In this document: positions 21,005 through 31,216 of the stretch, piece after piece
Layout: each line of letters starts with the position of its first letter
Position numbering within the stretch: the stretch's first letter is position 1
Assembly: GCA_001972305.1 (NCBI GenBank)
Contig: BDDD01003381.1
Coordinates: forward strand, 106,096 to 170,095
DNA: 64,000 nucleotides
Direction of reading: 5' to 3'
Source of the DNA: Cephalotus follicularis
Lineage: Eukaryota > Streptophyta > Magnoliopsida > Oxalidales > Cephalotaceae
The notes under the pieces: generated by a model
Seen by the model: the letters and a program-made list of their open reading frames with translations, nothing else
Databases searched by the model: none
Told to the model about the DNA's origin: nothing
Translations under genes and position numbers: made by a program

Positions 21005-23525
21005 TGTGACATCCGTGTCCTAGTACGGTCTGTGTCTGTGGCCTACAGGGCTTCTGTCTATCTGTCTGTCTGTTAGTCTGTTTTTCTGACAATTATTACA
21101 TGCATCACAACATTATAGATTTTCACGATTTTATTCTGATGATTTTCTGCATAAGAAATTAATTTTCTTTACCGTAAATTAAATGATGTTTTTTTCTGAA
21201 ATGACTGCTGATTCGGAAAAATAGCCCAAGTGGTATGTCCTAAACATCCAATTTCCGTCCGTATCGGTTTAATTCTGGACGAAACCAGTCCGTTTTGAGT
21301 TATATATATGGAAAATGAACCTACGAGGTGAGTCTCTGATGGGAGACTTGGCCTCGTAGCGGGCGCGACGGATTCCAGCGGGGCTGGGTCCGGGCGTGAC
21401 AGTTTGGTATCAAAACTTTTGGTTTTCAAATTCTCTAGACTCATCTGCATATCATGCATTCTGGTAGGCATTCATTCTGAGTTCTGGTATAAGTGTGGGT
21501 AGCATGCCTTGTGGTCGAGAAATCATCTTGTGGTAGAGTTTGCGTTTGGGCTCGACCCTAATGTTCTGATGTCTGAGATTTCTGTTCAGGATTTCTCTGT
21601 CGCAACAGAGTTTGTTGCTGGGGTGCCACACCCTTGTTCCTCCTGTTCTGATATGGTAGATCTGAAATGTCTACTGATGTTTTGAGGTCTGATTCTGTTG
21701 CTGAAGTTATTGGTTGGTTATATATGATGTTATAGAAATAGAACTTATTAATTCGGAAATATTTTAAGGTTCGAGTTTAGTATGCTATCTGTTTTGTGGA
21801 ATTGTGATGAAGTTTCTGATGAGGTTCTGATCGGTGTATGATACTCTGTCTGATGGAGTTCCCTGTTAAGAGGGATATGTTTGGGAGTTAATAGATTTTG
21901 AGGAATTTGATGCTCTACTGTACAGTATATGATGAGTAGTTGATGTGATTGATCCATCTCTCTGGAAAGTTAAATGACTGTGTATCTTTTGTGAAGCTAT
22001 AGTGTGATGAGATAAGTATGATTATTTGAATAAGGTTGAATTGACGTTCTGGATTCAATATTTATGCTTGATGATTCATTTCATGACTAGGATATGAAAT
22101 GAGTAAGTGTAGATAAGTGAATGCAGAGGAAATCTGTATTGTGGCCTTGAGGTCCATAAGAATGCCTTAATTGCAGACTCTTCTGACTTGTTTTGATTTA
22201 AGTTAATGGTTGCTTATATGATCTGATTTAACTTGAGTTGCATTTCGATGACTTTAGTTTTAACCTCTGCAAGTTATATGGGAGATTGATGATAGGAAAT
22301 GAGGATCTGTAAAGTAGTAATTTGTTAGTGGGGTTCTCGATATGCTTATGTGATATCGGTGACTACAATATGAGTTCTGCTGATTTAGTGGCTGTTAAGG
22401 ATCCTTAGCATCTGTTTAAAGTTCTGGCATGATTGAATTTTTATGTTGAATTGAAGTTCCTAGACGATGGAAATGCTACGAGTTCTAGTGATATGTTATG
22501 AATCTGGTAACGTTGAGGATTATAGTATAATATTTCTGATCAAATGTCTGTTAAGGATCTGTATCCGTGACTTAAAGTTTTGACATGATCTGTTTAGTGA
22601 ATGATTTGAGTTTCTGGTTGATAAACTCTTGCGAGTTAAGATACCTTGCGAATCATGCTTGGAGAAAAACTTTTCTGGTTCTGGTGTCAAAATCTTATAG
22701 TGATGTGTAAATGGTTCTGATGTGTATAAAAGCGATTGTCAAAAGTTTTTGGTGATCTAATTTCTGTATGGTGGGAAAGTTACTATGAGTTCGATCTTCT
22801 GTTTTGTCAACCTTTGGAGTTCTGCGAATTTCGAGGATGAAATTCTGTTAAGGGGGATATGTTTGTGACATCCGTGTCCTAGTACGGTCTGTGTCTGTGA
22901 GCCTACGGGGCTTCTGTCTATCTGTCTGTCTGTTAGTCTGTTTTTCTGACAATTGTTACATGCATCACGACATTATAGATTTTCATGATTTTATTCTGTT
23001 TGAAAGGAATGATATGAATTTTTGTTGACTTTTGGAAATTTCGGTTTTAGAATTGGTTTTGGATTTATATTCTGTTTAAAATGTCTTAAATGGTTTTATA
23101 AACCAGATTCTGGCTTTTGTTTCTGTTTTTGAATTTCTGTTTTCAGTTGTTTTATATTTTTGTTATATCTTTTCTACAAAGATATTTATATGCGAGCAAA
23201 ACTCTGCAGAGTCTTTTTGTTCCATCTCACTAATCCAGTGGACTAACCCTCTCCTCTGTTTTCTGTTTTTATTTCTGACATGTTAGTCTGCTGGGCTCTG
23301 TCAGCTGGAGTCTGTCTGTCTGCTGAGGTGAGACCAAAAAGGAATGTTATATGATGGAATCATGTGGTATGTGACGCATGATTCGGTTTATTTATTCAGC
23401 TTATATTTAAATGCTTCCGCAAGATGTTAATGGAATCAAAGTTTTAAATTTATCGTATTTTGTATAAGATGGATTTATGTTGATTGCCATGACTTGTATG
23501 TCGTTAATGGGAACGGGGTGTGACA
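21005..23525 (+). mobile_element. Coding-poor LTR element with unequal LTRs (Tekay-derived, LARD-like)
   Basis: TGTGACATCCGTGTCCTAG begins two repeats, at 21005 and 22864. The first ends at 21401 (GGGCGTGACA), followed by a Met-type primer site; the second ends at 23525 (GGGTGTGACA), preceded by a purine run (TTAAGGGGG) and by the GAGGATGAAATTC words typical of chromovirus 3' ends. The repeats share only about 130 bp and then differ, 397 versus 662 bp. The 1.46-kb interior holds no gag or pol that I can recognise and is full of stops. The flanks (CAGTC, ATAAC) do not form a target duplication, so it is a recombined or deleted non-autonomous copy. Confidence 0.7.
21405..21416 (+). promoter_or_regulatory. 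Primer-binding site, Met type, of the LARD-like element
   Basis: TGGTATCAAAAC lies four bases after the first LTR end. It is a weaker match to the initiator-Met site than those at 15215 or 38521. Confidence 0.6.
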
Positions 23526-23680
23526 ATAACCGATAGGTACATATTTATTTCAAGCCGGTACAATACAATACGGTCTAGTACAAGTCAATACAATACAATT
23601 CGGTTCAATACAATTCAATACGGTACAATACAGTACATGGTATGCATGAACAGTATAAAAAAGGAATTTGGGGCGTTACA
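23526..23680 (-). mobile_element. Solo LTR 'X', start portion
   Basis: On the minus strand it begins TGTAACGCCCC at 23680 and holds the same CAATACGGTACA repeats seen near 10165. It is the proximal end of the LTR whose larger part is at 9988-11609. Confidence 0.55.
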
Positions 23681-24567
23681 ATTCCCCTATAATTGTTGGA
23701 AGAGTCACTAACCTCATTGGCTATACCACTTCCCCCGAAAAACCAATCATAGGAGTATTGACGGGATTCAACCTATCCTCTTAGATCTTCAACTAGTCAA
23801 AGGCTTTTTTTTTATAACATGTCCACTAAGCTGCCTCTGTCAACCAAGACTCTCTTTACAATAAATAGATCCATATTAAGCTCTAGCACCGCTGGATTTG
23901 CATGGGGTAGCCATACACCATTAAGATCAGCGTCACTGAAGCTGATCAAGTCTTCTGAAATGCCCACTTTTTTCTTTCTGGGTTACTGTACTGCCATAGT
24001 CCTTCAACCATATGCCTTATGAGAAGAGCTTGCATCTCCGGCAAATGAAGGTCCTCCCTAGATAGTGTTTACTGTACCTCGAGGTTCCCTTACATTCCTA
24101 TTCTGTGGTTTCTCTTCTCTACGCCCGGTCCTTTGATCTCTGTTTGGATTACCCTTGAGTCGCCCCAGGTAATCCTCTCAGATCAATTTTTGATCTCATT
24201 CTTCAGATGCCTACACTCATTAGTATCATGGCCATTCTCACAATGGAACTCACAATATTTGGTCTAATCTCTCCTTTATGGGGGACGCTTCATCCTTTCA
24301 AGTCACTTAATAGGCTCGTTCTTGATTTCTAAAAGTATGTTTGCGAATGACTCTGTCAACGTCTTATATTTCTCGAAACCTTTGAATTGAGGCTTTTGCT
24401 TCTCCATTTTCTTATTCAACTTGTGACTAGCAATATCCTTTGGAAGACCATCCCTTTCCTTTCTCTTTTCTCCTCTGCCTTATCCATAACTGTTGGATTC
24501 TCCTTTTCCGATGTCTTTTTTTTGTTCTGACATCCATTGCATTCATCGCTTCTTTTACATTTATATA
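23681..24567 (-). pseudogene. Tat gag C-terminus and protease remnant
   Basis: Minus-strand continuation of the Tat polyprotein. The gag end keeps YKCKRSDECNGCQNKKK near 24550, then CEFHCENGHDTNECRHLKNEI near 24260-24200, the region that precedes protease in Tat elements. The protease site reads VDRGSLVDML near 23815-23850, where aspartic proteases have D-[ST]-G, so the residue after D is replaced. DRLNPVNTPMIGFSGEVV follows near 23770-23720. Stops interrupt throughout. At 24567 the frame is split by a solo LTR; across it, LLKRVEKY on the other side rejoins YKCKRSDECN cleanly. Confidence 0.8.
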
Positions 24568-24572
24568 CTTCT

Positions 24573-26307
24573 TGTAGGAACCTTATGGCGATCAAACGAC
24601 CAATTAAAAAACTAGATGCATACATCCTAATAGAATTGTGTTATCATCTCATGATTGTCAAACCATAAAGTTCAATCCCAGGACCATTTGAGCATGTATA
24701 TACAGTTAGAAAACAGATATAAAACAATAAGGAGCAGACGGAATATACTCACAAAGCGGAGCGGCTCCTTCTTTGTTAATTGTGGGTTCTAGCCTCCAAG
24801 AAAAGCAGAACTCAAAGGTATCCACACCAAGCCTCTATCATGAACACCAAGCTTCTCAAGCTTTACAACTTTTGTTTTCTGTGTATTGTGTTTTTCTTGT
24901 TCTTAAAAGAACCAGAGTAAAAAAACATGTTTTGAGAGAAAGGAGAAGAATATCTGAAGTCTGTTTTTGAGAAATGTGTTGTACTGTTTTTATGCTAGTA
25001 AAAACGCGTTCAACATAAATTTCTCAACCTCCTATTTTATGCAAGAATCTTACTTAGAATAAATAGCGTTCCTTCCATATTTATTTATTTATTTATTTTC
25101 CTTAATCATATTAAGGGTATTTAATCTCATTAAATATAATTAAAAAATAATTATTCTAATTATTTTCCTCTCGTAACGGTGTCGGAAATATCAACATGTA
25201 TTGTGTGTGACCCTATGGGTTCACTATTACGATGGCCGTAGGATTAAATCATGACACTCACAATTATCCGATTAAATATTTATAATCACATAAAAAATAT
25301 TGTCTCGGATATTTCGAATTAAAACTCTTTTAATTCTTTTCTTCCAAGATTAATTATCAATTTAATCTCAGGCATTCTACAGGTCGATATCGATATCTAT
25401 CAATGCATAACGACCCCTGGGTAATATGAATTATCTGTGAACCACTATTTACAGGTACATGCATGTATAGTCCCTCCATTGACAATGCTCTGATTAAATC
25501 TAGGGTACGGATTATGTCAGACCCCAATAATTTAATCTTTAGCCTCGGACTATCTTTCGTCAGCCTAAAAAATATTAGAGGTGTCCCTCTAATATTCAAC
25601 CGATGATATCACACTCTTGATATCGTGGCTAGCCTGACTAGACGCTTAATCGCTAACGAAAATCATCATGAACATAATCTTCTTTTACTAGAAGCAATGA
25701 TTCATTGTTACCAGTTCACATGCCTCCAAACATAAGCATACTATGTCCAACTAATACTTGTATACACTTAATTGAATATGTATTTAAGCACCATCAAAAC
25801 ACAGCACCCTATGCACAAGACATTTAGTGAAGGTTCATGTCCAAAGACCACATGCACTGCTGTAAAACTAGAATTTTGTATGACATGCAAGTAAAAATCC
25901 ATACAGAAATTCTATCAACAGTCACATTCAGTGAACTCATTAATAAATTAACAAGCACCCACATAGTTGTCATAGCATCAACCATGCGAGTGGTGTGAGA
26001 TCAGTCACCCTCTACTTACCGATCTGACAGTACATGCTGGTCTATCCGGATTGATCATGCCCTGAGTGTCAATCCTATGACCAGGAATATTCGAAATAAA
26101 ATATACCGAGATTCCAATTCTCACATCATGATCTCATCATGAACTTTGTTCTCTAACTTTATTCTAGGACATTCATTTATTAGATAAACATGTATTCAAA
26201 TAATGAACTCATAGCCAATGATAAAATATAAACATCTTTATTGAATTTAAATACAAGATAGAGTAAATACAAATTCAGCACTAGATTGCAGGACTTTATC
26301 TCTAACA
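24573..26307 (-). mobile_element. Solo LTR (1.74 kb) with TSD CTTCT
   Basis: On the minus strand the unit starts TGTTAGAGATAAAGTCC at 26307 and ends GGTTCCTACA at 24573. The 5-bp duplication CTTCT is exact (24568-24572 and 26308-26312), and removing the unit restores the Tat gag frame. There is no coding sequence, PBS or PPT inside, so it is one LTR left after LTR-LTR recombination. The TGTTAG start and the GTGTGTGACCCTATGGG block resemble copia LTRs, but the family is an inference. Confidence 0.82.
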
Positions 26308-27200
26308 CTTCTCAACTCTTTTCAAAAGATCTTACATATTGGTTGGATGTTTTTTCATCAGAGAAAATTTAAACTAGGTCATTTTCAAACAACTTAATAT
26401 CACTATAACTGCAAAAGATGGCTCAAGATCTCTGACTTGTAGAGATTCTTTATTGAAACGTGCCAAACACTATCTCAAACCTTCATTTTCTTTATCCATA
26501 ATTATCATTAAATATGCAGAGATCATCCTTTGTGACATACTATTCACAAATTTAGCCATAAACAACTTGCTTAGTTGGAAGAAAGAGTAAATAGACTTTG
26601 GTGCTAGCTTATTGTACCAAGTCTAAGCAGCACCCGTAAGAGTGGCATGGAATAATTGGTAGAGGATGGCATCTAAAATTGGGTGAATGAGCATACTATT
26701 ACGATAGAGACGTGCATCATCAAGTGGATATTTTGTTCCATCATACTTCTCTATGATTGGTGGCTTAAATGACATGGGGAGTGATTTTTCCATAATCATT
26801 GGAATGAAAAGGTTGACACTCATGTCCCTGAGCTTTGGCAAGTAACCCCCTCTGTGCTCGGCCTTACTAAAATCATAGAACTTTCTCTCCATATCAGCCA
26901 TCCATCTCTACAACTATGTTCTCTGAACAGTTTGTGCCCTAGTATTGCTAATGGCATGAGATTATCCACTTCTGTGAGACTTCTGTAAGTCAGAATGTTC
27001 CCCTAACCTGTCATGAATTCGTGATTTTCCCAGCCTGTCAAAAATTGACCTACTGGGCTGTCTGTCACCAGACCTACTGTGACGAGATCTTTGTTCCTCT
27101 GTTTGAGGCTTGACTTAGCCAAACCTCTTCTTCATCTTCAACCTAGGTATTTCGAAAAGCTTATAGAATTTCTCTAACTTAAATGCACCATGGATATATT
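26308..27200 (-). pseudogene. Tat gag N-terminal and capsid region
   Basis: Gag polyprotein of the minus-strand Tat element. An arginine/serine-rich start (EEQRSRHSRSGDRQPSRS) and the paired words SIFDRLG and IHDRLG lie near 27100-27010. The capsid region MEKSLPMSFKPPIIEKYDGTKYPLDD near 26790-26700 and DAILYQLFHATLTGAA near 26670-26625 are typical of Tat gag. The line then continues through LLKRVEKY to the solo LTR border. At least one stop lies in the basic region. The open frame can be followed on the minus strand to about 27200 (FKLEKFYKLFEIPRLK), where similarity ends at an LTR fragment. Confidence 0.82.
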
Positions 27201-27850
27201 GTTTGAAGTTTATAAATTGCATATAACTATTTATATGTATATATGGATTTTCTATAGACTGAGTAAATGGAATGAACTGATTAGAAATGGAAAATTGAGT
27301 TGGGATTAATAGATTTTGGGTGTTTATGACCTAAACCTTGTAAAATTTGATTTAATGCATCATAATTGTTTTAAATGCATTAAGGAAGTTTAAATGGACT
27401 TGTCTATGGCTAAAATGATTGGTTTTTGCAAGAAAATGGACTGTGATTTGAGTTTGGAGCTTGGTTTTGGAAATGACAGCTTCTGGTGTTTTGGTCTTGC
27501 CAATTCTTGAGCATCGACACTATTTGTGAAATGGCATTAATGATTTATCCTCTTGCGCATCGATGCTTCTTCAAGATAGCTAGTGGAAGTTTTGGTGCAC
27601 AAAGGCATCGATGCTTCTTTAAAAGCGTCCATGCCTAAGTGTAATAGCGTCGAACATCGATACTTTTCCCCAAAAGCATCGATACTTTTTGAGGCAGACT
27701 CCCATACTTGAAGGACTATTTGAAAAACGTCGACGCTTTCTCAAAATTCCTGTAGTTGATTTGTTTGCCTGGCTATTTGGTGTTTGTCAAAAGGGATTTC
27801 TTTTGGATCCTTCCTTAGGCCCTATATAATATTTTAATGGAGTCTTAATA
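27200..27850 (+). mobile_element. Chromovirus LTR fragment
   Basis: It has the AT-rich ATGGA/TGAAATGATT character of the solo LTR at 29312-30886 and a palindrome array (27500-27740: GCGCATCGATGC, GGCATCGATGC, AACGTCGACGCT). Neither end shows clear TG/CA termini, so it is truncated. Orientation is taken from the resemblance to 29312-30886. No genes. Confidence 0.45.
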
Positions 27851-29311
27851 TGCTACCAAAATGAAACATTTTACAAAAACCCAGGAGGCCAAAATATCAT
27901 TACAAAATTGCTATTGATAGAAGCATCTGATTACAATAGTTTTTTACTATAAAAAGAAGCAAATCATGTGCAAAAAACGAAGACTAAACTTCTAGAAATC
28001 TCATCATAGAGATGTATAGATCTCCGAGGCCATAGCAAGATCCTTTCGAATTAGGGCCAACCTCTCCTAAAAATCCCCGAAGAGACTGTCCACATCTACG
28101 TTGGGACAGATCTACTTGATCTTATCCTTAAGAATTTCCAGGTGTAGACGATTGAGTGAATCCTCTGTAAGTCGAAGGGCCACTCCCCCAATGGCGAGCC
28201 TTTCTCACATAAAGATATGACATGTTTTCCCATAAGGATAAGGTCTTGCTGAGCTATGCATATCTCTTGCTTTACATCCCTGTTATCCATCTTGAAGTAG
28301 AATCGTCCTTGGTTTTTCAAGATGAAAAGCGGAGTGAAAAAGGCAGAAGCAGATAGGGGAACACTGTGAGGGCCTTCTCCCTATTTTACTAGAGGATCAA
28401 TGTCTCGGTTCGTGAAAAGGAATAAATGAAGGGACATTTGCCATGCTCAATGAGAAAACGTTCAAACTTCCTGATGGTTGGCTTTCATTAAATAATAGTG
28501 ATTATTAACTATCAAGGCACCTAGAATTCCATACCACTAAATTGACACATCAGAGAACCAAGTTTGGCATGATCAAACTGAACGATATAGATTTGGCAAA
28601 GTCAAAGGACTACCTATAGGTTAGGGTAAATTTTTGAGATTTTTCTTCAGTCACATAGGCTTATTCAAATAAGCCATATTAGGAGTCATAGGATGGTCAT
28701 ATTTAAAGAATAGTTATATATCAAAAGCAGATAATATGATTAAGAAAGCTAAGAAAGCTACATTCAAATGTTAAGGCTCACATAAAGGGAAAACATATTA
28801 CAACTTCTAAGATTAAAATATTGTCTATTCAAAATTTACAATAATATCAACATTTACGGGAACAGCACCATCGTCCATAGCAACTTCAGTACCTCCAAGC
28901 CCTGGACTGCACCAACTTATGCTTCTATGCTCTGCTACCTAAGCACCTTTAGAGGAACTAGGTCTCCTTAAAAGGTAGCAACCTCTATAAAAATTTCATT
29001 GGTCATTAGGTATGGAGATTCACCCTTGAGAGTAGCTACCTCTTGAGCATCCTCCAGAGCCTTCACAGCAGGGACCTCCATATAAAAAATTCCAACAAGA
29101 AGGAATTCATAATCATCGAGCATAGTGCTCATAACAATCTGGGAAAGATCCAGTTTTGGGTTAAATTTCTGAATCCAATTCCGGTAGCGATAAAAGAGTC
29201 TTCGACCATACATGGTCCCCTCTTCTTGAACAAGCTTCTCAAAGTCCTCTGAAGCCTTAAAATCTCTGATGATTTGCAGAATACGAGAAGCTTTAGAATG
29301 TAACGCCCCGA
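27851..29311 (-). pseudogene. Tat additional ORF (aORF-1), C-terminal part
   Basis: Minus-strand coding remnant. The part next to the solo LTR reads FKASEDFEKLVQEEGTMYGRRLFYRYRNW and FNPKLDLSQIV (29290-29130), matching the plus-strand copy near 54200-54370 (YKASEAF...FYTCRNWVSSLHPEVPLSDMV). Acidic, disordered sequence follows. Further down, a second open stretch with DNRDVKQEICIAQQDLILMGKHVISL (28290-28210) and, shifted, RLHLEILKDKIK, ICPNVDVDSLFGDF and ERLALIRKDLAMASEIY (28150-28020) is of unknown function; I cannot say whether it belongs to aORF-1. Frames are broken. Confidence 0.6.
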
Positions 29312-29734
29312 AACAACCCCTACTCGCTTTAGCATATTTTACATTTACATGACATGGTAATTACGGTTATTATGGAATTGATTGTGCATATGGATATGTA
29401 TGGCTTGAGTTCTACCAAGAACAAGCTTCGATCTTTGGTAGAAACCTTCTATACCTAAATATGCTATGATTTACACATGTATGCACATATATGAATTGTT
29501 TTCATGGATTGAAAATGGATGATTTGAATGTTTTGGAATGTTAGGGTTTATAGAGGTTATTAGGGGTTTTAGACCCAAAATTTAAATGGACGGATTAATT
29601 GGATTGAAAATGGTTTTTATGGCATAAAAATGACAAATAAGACTTGTTTTTAATTTTGATTGAAATGATTTGAAGAAAAGAGTTAGATTGCAAATTTTTT
29701 TGGCAAGAACCCTAGTTCTACCGCACTAAGCATC

Positions 29735-29985
29735 GATGGCCACGTTCTAAGCGTTGTCGCGTAGCCTTCTTTCAAAACAGAAATTGTTTACAAATCGATG
29801 GTGCTTTGCCTTTCTGGAAATGCTTAGCCTAACCGAGGACACTTAGTCCTTAAGCGTCACCGCTTAGTCCTGTTTTATAAATTTCTCACAACACTGTGCC
29901 AAACCGCTGACGCTTGAGGCTTAACTGATGACGCTTAAGCGCTAAGCGTCGCCGCTTAAGACCAAGGTGTCGCCGCTTTGGCAGG
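29735..29985 (+). repeat. TAAGCGTCRCCGCTTA near-palindrome array
   Basis: Units near 29851, 29904, 29924, 29943 and 29965 combine AAGCG with CGCTT around a TCGC/TCAC centre. The last four are spaced 19-22 bp apart. Same architecture as the other LTR palindrome arrays, different core. Confidence 0.65.
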
Positions 29986-30247
29986 TAGTTTTGTCGCAAA
30001 TGTTTTTAAAGCATGTTTTTTAAAGGATTTTTCTCACAGATCCTTTTCTCAGTTCATGTAAGGCATAGACTGGGTTTCTTCCCGGGCTTTTAAACATGAC
30101 AAGGTAAGAAAAAAATGCTAAGGTAGAGTCTATATAAGTGTTCACCGTAAAGTGAACTGTAACTCCTAATCAGGTACGTGGTGTCAATCTACAGTCGACT
30201 AAGCCCTATAGTAGAGTTACTCATAGTATGTAATTGGTTGAGCTCCT

Positions 30248-30415
30248 ATCGGTCTACCGATCGGCGACTAGATATCTAATCCTAGAGCTTGCTTGCCTTC
30301 GGGGGGATTTAGACACATGTATTGATAGGGTATGGATTTCGTGACTGGTTGAGCTCATATCGGTCTACCGATAGGCAACCGGGTCTAGTGAGCTCCTATC
30401 GGTCTACCGATAGGC
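30248..30415 (+). repeat. Three copies of a TATCGGTCTACCGATA palindrome
   Basis: GAGCTCCTATCGGTCTACCG-type units occur near 30250, 30350 and 30390. Each contains the near-perfect inverted repeat TATCGGT-CT-ACCGATA. They form a separate cluster in the same solo LTR. Confidence 0.7.
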
Positions 30416-30562
30416 ATTAGATGTCTAGACTCGTGACAGTTTTCTATATGGATTTGTTAATCACAATTGTACATGCATTATGCCATGACATGCATTGATA
30501 TCTGTGATACTTGTGCATATCATCAACATAGAGGTTGTGTTTCTGCGAGGCCTTTGCGATGA

Positions 30563-30580
30563 CCCATCCTTCGGGATGGG
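30563..30580 (+). other. LTR hairpin CCCATCC-TTCG-GGATGGG
   Basis: Perfect 7-bp stem closed by a TTCG tetraloop, an unusually stable RNA fold if transcribed. It sits about 310 bp before the LTR end. Confidence 0.7.
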
Positions 30581-30886
30581 GTACCTTTACGTGTTTAGGT
30601 ACAGATAGATCTAGAGCTAGTGACAGTGGTCATGGGCACGAGGATCAGTGATGGCATAAATGGATGGATGCAAGGATGTTATTGTAAGGATGTATATGGA
30701 TATGGCAAGTATTGTTTATGATGGTTTAATGTTTATGAGTTTTTTGAATGGATGCACGCACATATTATTAGATTTTTAAGTATGAATGGTTTTTCGTTGT
30801 ACGTAATAGACTTACTAGTACCCGACATAAGTGATTGAATGGATTTGGATGACGTCACGGACCCCCTATGGGTCTGGGGTGTCACA

Positions 30887-31216
30887 CAGAGTCTTTGTAC
30901 TCAGCGAGTTCATCATTAACTTTGGAAAGGTCCCTCTCTCAAGCATTCTTTTTTGCCCTCAACCAATCAACAAAAGCTCTGGCTTTATCAGTCTCGCTTT
31001 TAAGCTCACCCTCACACTCCAGAACCTTCTCTAATTGTCTTCCTAGAGCTATGCAGTCAACGCAGATTGCAGTGTTTTTGGCAACAAGCTTCTCTACTTC
31101 AGCCTCTCTTTTCCAGATCTTTGCAAAGCTTAACCAGTTCTACCTCTTTATCGTTGAGAATCATAAAGAGCTCCATATAGAGATTAGTCAACAAGGTTAC
31201 ACTATTACTACTTTGA
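30887..31216 (-). pseudogene. aORF-1 exon 3, coiled-coil part
   Basis: Minus strand. The heptad-rich, acidic/basic stretch ILNDKEVELVKLCKDLEKR, EAEVEKLVAKN, LEKVLECEGELKSETDKA and RDLSKVNDELAEYKDS corresponds to the coiled coil of the copies at 53900-54150 and 62730-63010. A stop (RAKKNA*) interrupts it. One side is cut by the solo LTR ending at 30886 and the other by the Tekay-2 LTR at 31217. Exons 1-2 lie beyond Tekay-2 at 42312-43888. Confidence 0.7.

Larger units (their letters stand above)
29312..30886 (+). mobile_element. Solo LTR of a Tekay-like chromovirus (1.58 kb)
   Basis: Starts TGTAACGCCCCGAAAC and ends TCTGGGGTGTCACA. It interrupts aORF-1 between its coiled coil (30887-31216) and the FKASEDF region. 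Flanks are TAGAA (left) and CAGAG (right), which differ only by C-to-T and G-to-A, so they may be a target duplication decayed by cytosine deamination. It holds a TTCG-loop hairpin, three TATCGGTCTACCGATMGGC palindromes near 30248-30415, and a TAAGCGTCGCCGCTTA-type array. Confidence 0.68.

Noticed and set aside
21000-23530. Target duplication for the LARD-like element
   Set aside because: The flanks CAGTC and ATAAC do not match at any nearby offset, so no TSD is claimed.
9983-23685. Target duplication for solo LTR X (ATATC/ATTCC)
   Set aside because: Only three of five positions match, and the Tat protein alignment suggests some coding sequence is missing at the join. Left as uncertain.
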